This document shows positions 15,060 to 18,227 of a stretch of 18,227 nucleotides of DNA, one piece after another. The stretch is from Alphaproteobacteria bacterium UBA4588 (GTDB taxonomy: Bacteria; Pseudomonadota; Alphaproteobacteria; Puniceispirillales; Puniceispirillaceae). The position numbers were made by a program, and so were the translations under genes. Each line of letters starts with the position of its first letter. Within the stretch, counting starts at the first letter, position 1. Location: the NCBI GenBank assembly GCA_002387605.1, contig DGJU01000046.1, positions 93,237 to 111,463 on the forward strand, given 5' to 3'. Below the pieces are notes generated by a model. It made no database searches and had not been told where the DNA came from. It worked only from the letters and a program-made list of their open reading frames with translations.

Positions 15060-16358
15060 TTAATGGGCAACACCAGCTGCACCATGTTCATCAATCAGAA
15101 AGCCTGTTTCAAACCGGCTGAGCGCGTAAGGGGCGGCAATTTTATTGGGTCTATCATTGGCAATAAGGTCTGCAAATACATGCCCTGACCCCGGTGTGGC
15201 TTTAAACCCGCCTGTTCCCCAGCCGCAATTGAAATACAGCCCGTCAATATCAGTTTTTGATAGAATAGGCGATGCATCAGGACAGGTATCAACAATGCCG
15301 CCCCAATGACGAAGCATCCGCAAACGCGACATAAACGGAAATAGCTCAACCGCAGCGGCAATCATATGCTCTGGCACAGGGAATGAGCCACGCTGGGCGT
15401 AGGAATTATATTTATCAACGCCGGCGCCGAGCACCATTTCGCCCTTATCAGACTGCGAGATATACATATGGACCGCATTTGACATAATAACGGTATCCAG
15501 AATAGGTTTAATCGGCTCTGAGACCAGCGCCTGAAGAGGCCGGCTTGCGAGCGGCAGATGAATGCCTGCCATATCTGCCATTACTGAGGAATGACCAGCA
15601 ACTACACAGCCAACCTTATTGGTTTTGATGAAGCCCATATTGGTGTCGATGCCAATGATTTTTCGGCCTTTTCTGCGGAGACCCGTAACTTCGCAATTCT
15701 GGATAATATCAACACCCATATCGTCTGCTGCACGGGCATATCCCCACGCAACAGCATCATGACGCGCGGTACCACCGCGCTGTTGCACAAAGCCGCCCAT
15801 CACAGGATAGCGGATAGATTGGTCGATATTAATGCATGGCACAAATTTCTTAATCTCAGCAGGGCTCATCACGTCTGAATCGATTCCGTTCAGCCGGATA
15901 GCATGCACTCTGCGGGACATTTCTTTTAGCTCATGTTCTGAATGGGCGATGGTGAGCACGCCGCGCTGACTGAACATGATGTTGAAATTCAGGTCTTGAG
16001 CCAACCCTTCCCATAATTTCAGAGCATGCTCATAAATGGAGGCTGATTCATCCCACAGATAGTTCGAGCGGATAATGGTCGTATTACGGCCAGTATTGCC
16101 GCCACCAATCCAGCCTTTTTCAATAACGGCTATGTTTTTCATGCCATGCACAGATGCTAGATAATAGGCAGTTGCAAGGCCATGGCCGCCGCCGCCAATA
16201 ATCACAGCATCATAGGATGCTTTCGGACTTGCTTTGCGCCAGGCACGCTGCCAGTCCTGATGATAGCTTGCTGCGTTGCGGGCAAGAGCAAAGGCAGAAT
16301 AGCGTTTTTTCTTATCGTTTAACGCGCCATGCCCTCTATCAATATCAGATGCTACCAT
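15060..16358 (-). CDS. soxB: sarcosine oxidase, beta subunit
   Basis: This 432-aa catalytic subunit of heterotetrameric sarcosine oxidase holds the substrate-oxidising FAD and a covalently bound FMN. The dinucleotide site GGGGHG is at 55-60, the family block EKGWIGGGNTGRNTTIIRSNY at about 80-100 is intact (noted by GGGNTGRN), and GTARHDAVAWGYAR contains H200, the likely site of covalent FMN by motif comparison. The protein is some 18-25 residues longer than usual at the N-terminus: MVASDIDRGHGALNDKKK precedes the normal RYSAF beginning. No start codon lies nearer RYSAF, and AGGA is 8 nt before the chosen ATG, so the extension seems real. soxB is the first gene of soxBDAG, with a promoter candidate just upstream. 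Confidence 0.97.
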   Translation of the reverse strand: MVASDIDRGHGALNDKKKRYSAFALARNAASYHQDWQRAWRKASPKASYDAVIIGGGGHGLATAYYLASVHGMKNIAVIEKGWIGGGNTGRNTTIIRSNYLWDESASIYEHALKLWEGLAQDLNFNIMFSQRGVLTIAHSEHELKEMSRRVHAIRLNGIDSDVMSPAEIKKFVPCINIDQSIRYPVMGGFVQQRGGTARHDAVAWGYARAADDMGVDIIQNCEVTGLRRKGRKIIGIDTNMGFIKTNKVGCVVAGHSSVMADMAGIHLPLASRPLQALVSEPIKPILDTVIMSNAVHMYISQSDKGEMVLGAGVDKYNSYAQRGSFPVPEHMIAAAVELFPFMSRLRMLRHWGGIVDTCPDASPILSKTDIDGLYFNCGWGTGGFKATPGSGHVFADLIANDRPNKIAAPYALSRFETGFLIDEHGAAGVAH

Positions 16359-16366
16359 TACTTAAA

Positions 16367-16387
16367 TCCTGCTATGTGTCCTGCTAT
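16367..16387 (-). repeat. duplicated Shine-Dalgarno element ahead of soxB
   Basis: On the minus strand ATAGCAGGA occurs twice with a 12-bp period (16379-16387 and 16367-16375). The nearer AGGA is 8 nt from the soxB ATG and the farther one 20 nt. Only the nearer copy has productive spacing. The same 12-bp period and AGGA content is seen in the repeat ahead of dxs. Confidence 0.65.
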
Positions 16388-16392
16388 TATGG

Positions 16393-16420
16393 ACTATCGC
16401 CAAAAGCGATGTTCTGTCAG
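16393..16420 (-). promoter_or_regulatory. candidate promoter of soxBDAG
   Basis: On the minus strand CTGACA (16415-16420) and GATAGT (16393-16398) are spaced 16 bp apart; five and four bases of each hexamer agree with sigma-70 consensus. A transcript starting near 16386 would have a leader of under 30 nt containing both ATAGCAGGA copies. An activator could compensate for the imperfect -10. CATAAT nearby (16384-16389 on the same strand) is an alternative -10 with no good -35. Confidence 0.35.
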
Positions 16421-16449
16421 ATATATCGAAATCTATCGTAGCTATCTGA
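16417..16449. promoter_or_regulatory. inverted repeat upstream of soxB (possible operator)
   Basis: TCAGATA (16417-16423) and TATCTGA (16443-16449) are perfect 7-bp inverted arms about 26 bp centre to centre, adjoining and partly overlapping the predicted soxB -35. The position suits an activator or repressor of soxBDAG. A second, weaker dyad TAGTCT/AGACTA follows at 16457-16482. No regulator gene is in the window, so the binding protein is unknown. Confidence 0.35.
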
Positions 16450-16626
16450 TAACAGCTAGTCTGTATTTACCCACAAAGACTAATACATGCTCAAATGGTG
16501 AGAAAAGCTTGTCTTGGCGGCGACTTCAGCTTGTATTGTTTCGACATCTATAACCCGAAGCGGCATTTGGGTGCCTGAAACAGCAGGCATAAGCGCCAAG
16601 ATGCACCCGGCCAAGCTCTGCCATTC

Positions 16627-16654
16627 TTGTTATTATCCCTGAAAGGCTTATAGT
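16627..16654 (+). promoter_or_regulatory. candidate promoter of the amidohydrolase gene
   Basis: TTGTTA (16627-16632) and TATAGT (16649-16654) are separated by 16 bp. Initiation near 16661 would give a leader of about 58 nt before the ATG. The -10 is good and the -35 fair. Confidence 0.4.
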
Positions 16655-16719
16655 TAGTCTGTTCGATTATCAAAAATGGATTAGCTTAGTTGTGAAACAG
16701 CTGAAACCAAGAAAGGCTT

Positions 16720-17904
16720 ATGATGCCTGTCATTAATAGAATAGCAGATTTTCATCCCGATATGACTGAATGGCGGCATGCGTTGCATGCGCATCCTGAA
16801 ATCTGTTTCGAAGAAGTATGGACGGGCGATTTCATTGCAGAAAAGCTCAGCTCTTTTGGGATCGAGGTGAGCCGCGGTCTAGGTAAAACAGGTGTTGTTG
16901 GTATGCTAAAGGGGCAGGGAAGCTCCAGCCGGGCCATTGGCCTGCGCGCAGATATGGACGCGCTCCCCATGCCAGAAGAAAATCATTTTGAGCATCGCTC
17001 CCAGATAGACGGTAAGATGCATGCCTGCGGTCATGATGGGCATATGACAATGCTACTTGGCGCGGCACGTTATCTTGCCGAGACACGGAATTTCGATGGC
17101 ACTGTCTATTTTATTTTTCAGCCTGCCGAAGAAGGCGGTGCTGGCGGTAAAGCAATGGTTGATGATGGGCTGTTTGAAAAGCATCCTGTGCAGGATGTCT
17201 GGGGCATGCATAACTGGCCGGGCCTGCCTGCTGGAGAGGTTGCGGTAAGTACCGGCGCTTGCATGGCAAGTGCAGACCATTTTGCTATCACCTTAACCGG
17301 GCGTGGCAGTCACGCTGCTATGCCGCATCAATCGATTGATCCAGTTCTTGCTGCGGCTGGTCTTGTGCAGGCACTCCAAATGGTTGTCTCTCGGACTACT
17401 GACCCGCTTGACCCGGCTGTTCTGTCTGTCACGATGCTGAATGGCGGCAGTGCATTTAATGTCATCCCCGATACCGTAACGCTTGGCGGAACAGCGCGGG
17501 CAATGGTTGCCTCAACGCGTGCGGCCATAGAGCAGAAAATTCGTGATATTAGCGCGCTGACAGCCAAGGCGCATGGCTGTTCGGTTGACGTAGATTGGCG
17601 GCCAGGATACCCGCCAACAATTAATACCGAAACAGAGGCTCTTCGGGCAGCAGATGTCGCACGCGCCGTAGTCGGAAGTGACAAGGTCCATATGAATATA
17701 CCGCCCTCTATGGCGGCTGAAGATTTTGCCTTTATGCTTGAAGAGCGTCCGGGCGCTTATATCTGGCTTGGCGCTGGTGAAGCTGTCGAAGGCAAGATGC
17801 TTCATAATACTGGCTATGATTTTAATGACGATATTTTGCCAGTTGGGGCTAGTTATTGGTCACAGCTTGTTGAAAGCGAATTGCCGCGTAGCTCGCAGGC
17901 ATAG
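16720..17904 (+). CDS. M20-family amidohydrolase (hippurate hydrolase / N-acyl amino acid amidase-like)
   Basis: This 394-aa cytoplasmic metallohydrolase belongs to the M20D group of aminoacylases that split N-acyl amino acids such as hippurate (benzoylglycine). Metal-binding landmarks are MHACGHDGHM at 100-109, QPAEEGG near 140, HAAMPHQSIDP near 205 in the dimerisation lid domain, FNVIPDTV, MAAEDFAFMLEERPGAYIWLG near 325-345, and LHNTGYDFND near the C-terminus with the last metal-ligand histidine. Two ATGs are adjacent (16720 and 16723). AAAGG is 3 nt from the first and 6 nt from the second, so the true start may be 16723. No signal peptide is seen. Standing divergent to soxBDAG, it might release glycine, sarcosine or a related amine from an acyl conjugate, but this is inferred from context only; substrate is unpredictable in this family. 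Confidence 0.92.
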   Translation: MMPVINRIADFHPDMTEWRHALHAHPEICFEEVWTGDFIAEKLSSFGIEVSRGLGKTGVVGMLKGQGSSSRAIGLRADMDALPMPEENHFEHRSQIDGKMHACGHDGHMTMLLGAARYLAETRNFDGTVYFIFQPAEEGGAGGKAMVDDGLFEKHPVQDVWGMHNWPGLPAGEVAVSTGACMASADHFAITLTGRGSHAAMPHQSIDPVLAAAGLVQALQMVVSRTTDPLDPAVLSVTMLNGGSAFNVIPDTVTLGGTARAMVASTRAAIEQKIRDISALTAKAHGCSVDVDWRPGYPPTINTETEALRAADVARAVVGSDKVHMNIPPSMAAEDFAFMLEERPGAYIWLGAGEAVEGKMLHNTGYDFNDDILPVGASYWSQLVESELPRSSQA

Positions 17905-17916
17905 GAGAGATTATCA

Positions 17917-18180
17917 ATGGAACGCTCGCCATCATCTGCCTTCACATTGTCAGCTCTCTTGTTCGGCGTTACCGTGCTTGGATTAGTGGTTGCTGCGAGC
18001 TGGGTCGTCTGGCGTGAATTGGGTCAGATTGACTTAGGATTTCATGGATGGGTTGCTCTCATCCTAGGCTCAGTAGCAATGGTAGCCCTTGGTGGCGGCT
18101 TGATGTGGCTAAGCTTTTATTCCAGCCGTAGTGGCCATGATAGCGCTGCACATTATGACCCCGGTGATGAAACCGACTAA
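17917..18180 (+). CDS. small two-helix inner-membrane protein of unknown function
   Basis: This 87-aa protein has two predicted membrane helices, about residues 9-32 (LSALLFGVTVLGLVVAASWV) and 43-67 (WVALILGSVAMVALGGGLMW), joined by a short loop ELGQIDLGF, and ends in a hydrophilic acidic tail rich in Ser, His and Asp. It begins 12 bp after the amidohydrolase stop. AGGAGA overlaps that stop codon region and lies 7 nt before the ATG, so the two genes are almost certainly co-transcribed. I do not recognise a family. Being paired with an amidohydrolase it might help anchor it or assist a transporter encoded elsewhere, but nothing in the sequence shows this. Confidence 0.8.
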   Translation: MERSPSSAFTLSALLFGVTVLGLVVAASWVVWRELGQIDLGFHGWVALILGSVAMVALGGGLMWLSFYSSRSGHDSAAHYDPGDETD

Positions 18181-18227
18181 TCAGAGCCGGTGATGGCAGT
18201 GCCTGTGCTATCCAAATTACCAGCATT
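18177..18227 (-). other. possible 3' end of a convergent gene at the window edge
   Basis: On the minus strand a frame is open from the right edge for 16 codons (ending LDSTGTAITGSD) to a TAG at 18177-18179, overlapping the stop of the membrane-protein gene by a few bases. An ATG at 18193 on the plus strand is also open to the edge. Fifty bases are too few to decide, and neither may be coding. Confidence 0.15.

Larger units (their letters stand above)
16359..16719. other. 361-bp divergent spacer between soxB and the amidohydrolase
   Basis: No convincing gene is seen here. It holds the soxB promoter and duplicated ribosome site, two dyads (16417-16449 and 16457-16482), a potential RNA fold closed by TCTTGGCG (16512-16519) and CGCCAAGA (16594-16601) with an inner hairpin TGCCTG/CAGGCA (16572-16589), the amidohydrolase promoter candidate, and a 36-codon minus-strand frame (16480-16590). 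The last could be a gene remnant. The spacer is unusually long and structured for this compact genome and probably carries regulation of both divergent units. Confidence 0.5.

Noticed and set aside
16329..16553. A 74-codon plus-strand frame in the soxB upstream region
   Set aside because: It overlaps the soxB start and its promoter, has no ribosome site, and its residue make-up does not look like a protein family.

Overview
The window looks like a chromosomal segment of an alphaproteobacterium, probably a marine, heterotrophic, methylated-amine-using lineage (SAR116 or a relative fits, but this is inference from gene content and moderate GC, not a phylogenetic result). All full-length genes have intact reading frames and most have recognisable Shine-Dalgarno sites. 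I see no tRNA, rRNA, CRISPR, insertion sequence or phage gene.

Left part (1-6724) is housekeeping. On the plus strand the 3' part of a polyprenyl diphosphate synthase (ispA-like) is followed by dxs (first step of the MEP isoprenoid pathway) and tlyA (rRNA 2'-O-methyltransferase). Converging on them from the minus strand is a fabI-aroC pair (fatty-acid elongation and chorismate synthesis) with a good candidate sigma-70 promoter. Next, also on the minus strand, is a single gene for an exported glycine-zipper protein with a near-consensus promoter, and divergently on the plus strand pdxH (PLP synthesis/salvage).

Right part (6806-18180) is a catabolic island for N-methylated glycines and amines. 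On the plus strand are an 811-aa dimethylglycine/sarcosine dehydrogenase-like flavoprotein (FAD domain plus folate-binding GcvT domain) and a trimethylamine methyltransferase (MttB)-family protein that contains no in-frame amber codon, so no pyrrolysine. Facing them on the minus strand is a complete heterotetrameric sarcosine oxidase operon in the classical order soxB-soxD-soxA-soxG. Divergent from soxB is an M20-family amidohydrolase followed by a two-helix membrane protein of unknown function. Together the set could take glycine betaine-type compounds through dimethylglycine and sarcosine to glycine, passing the methyl carbons to tetrahydrofolate. The roles of the MttB-like protein and of the amidohydrolase/membrane-protein pair are not established and are the most interesting open points.

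Regulatory signals worth noting are: candidate promoters for fabI, the glycine-zipper gene, soxB and the amidohydrolase; a dyad over the fabI -10 box; 12-bp-period duplications of Shine-Dalgarno-like sequence ahead of dxs and soxB; tiny ORFs overlapping the start codons of dxs and the dehydrogenase; a terminator-like hairpin in the antisense orientation inside the sox operon; and a 361-bp dyad-rich divergent spacer between soxB and the amidohydrolase. These were found by eye and are unverified.
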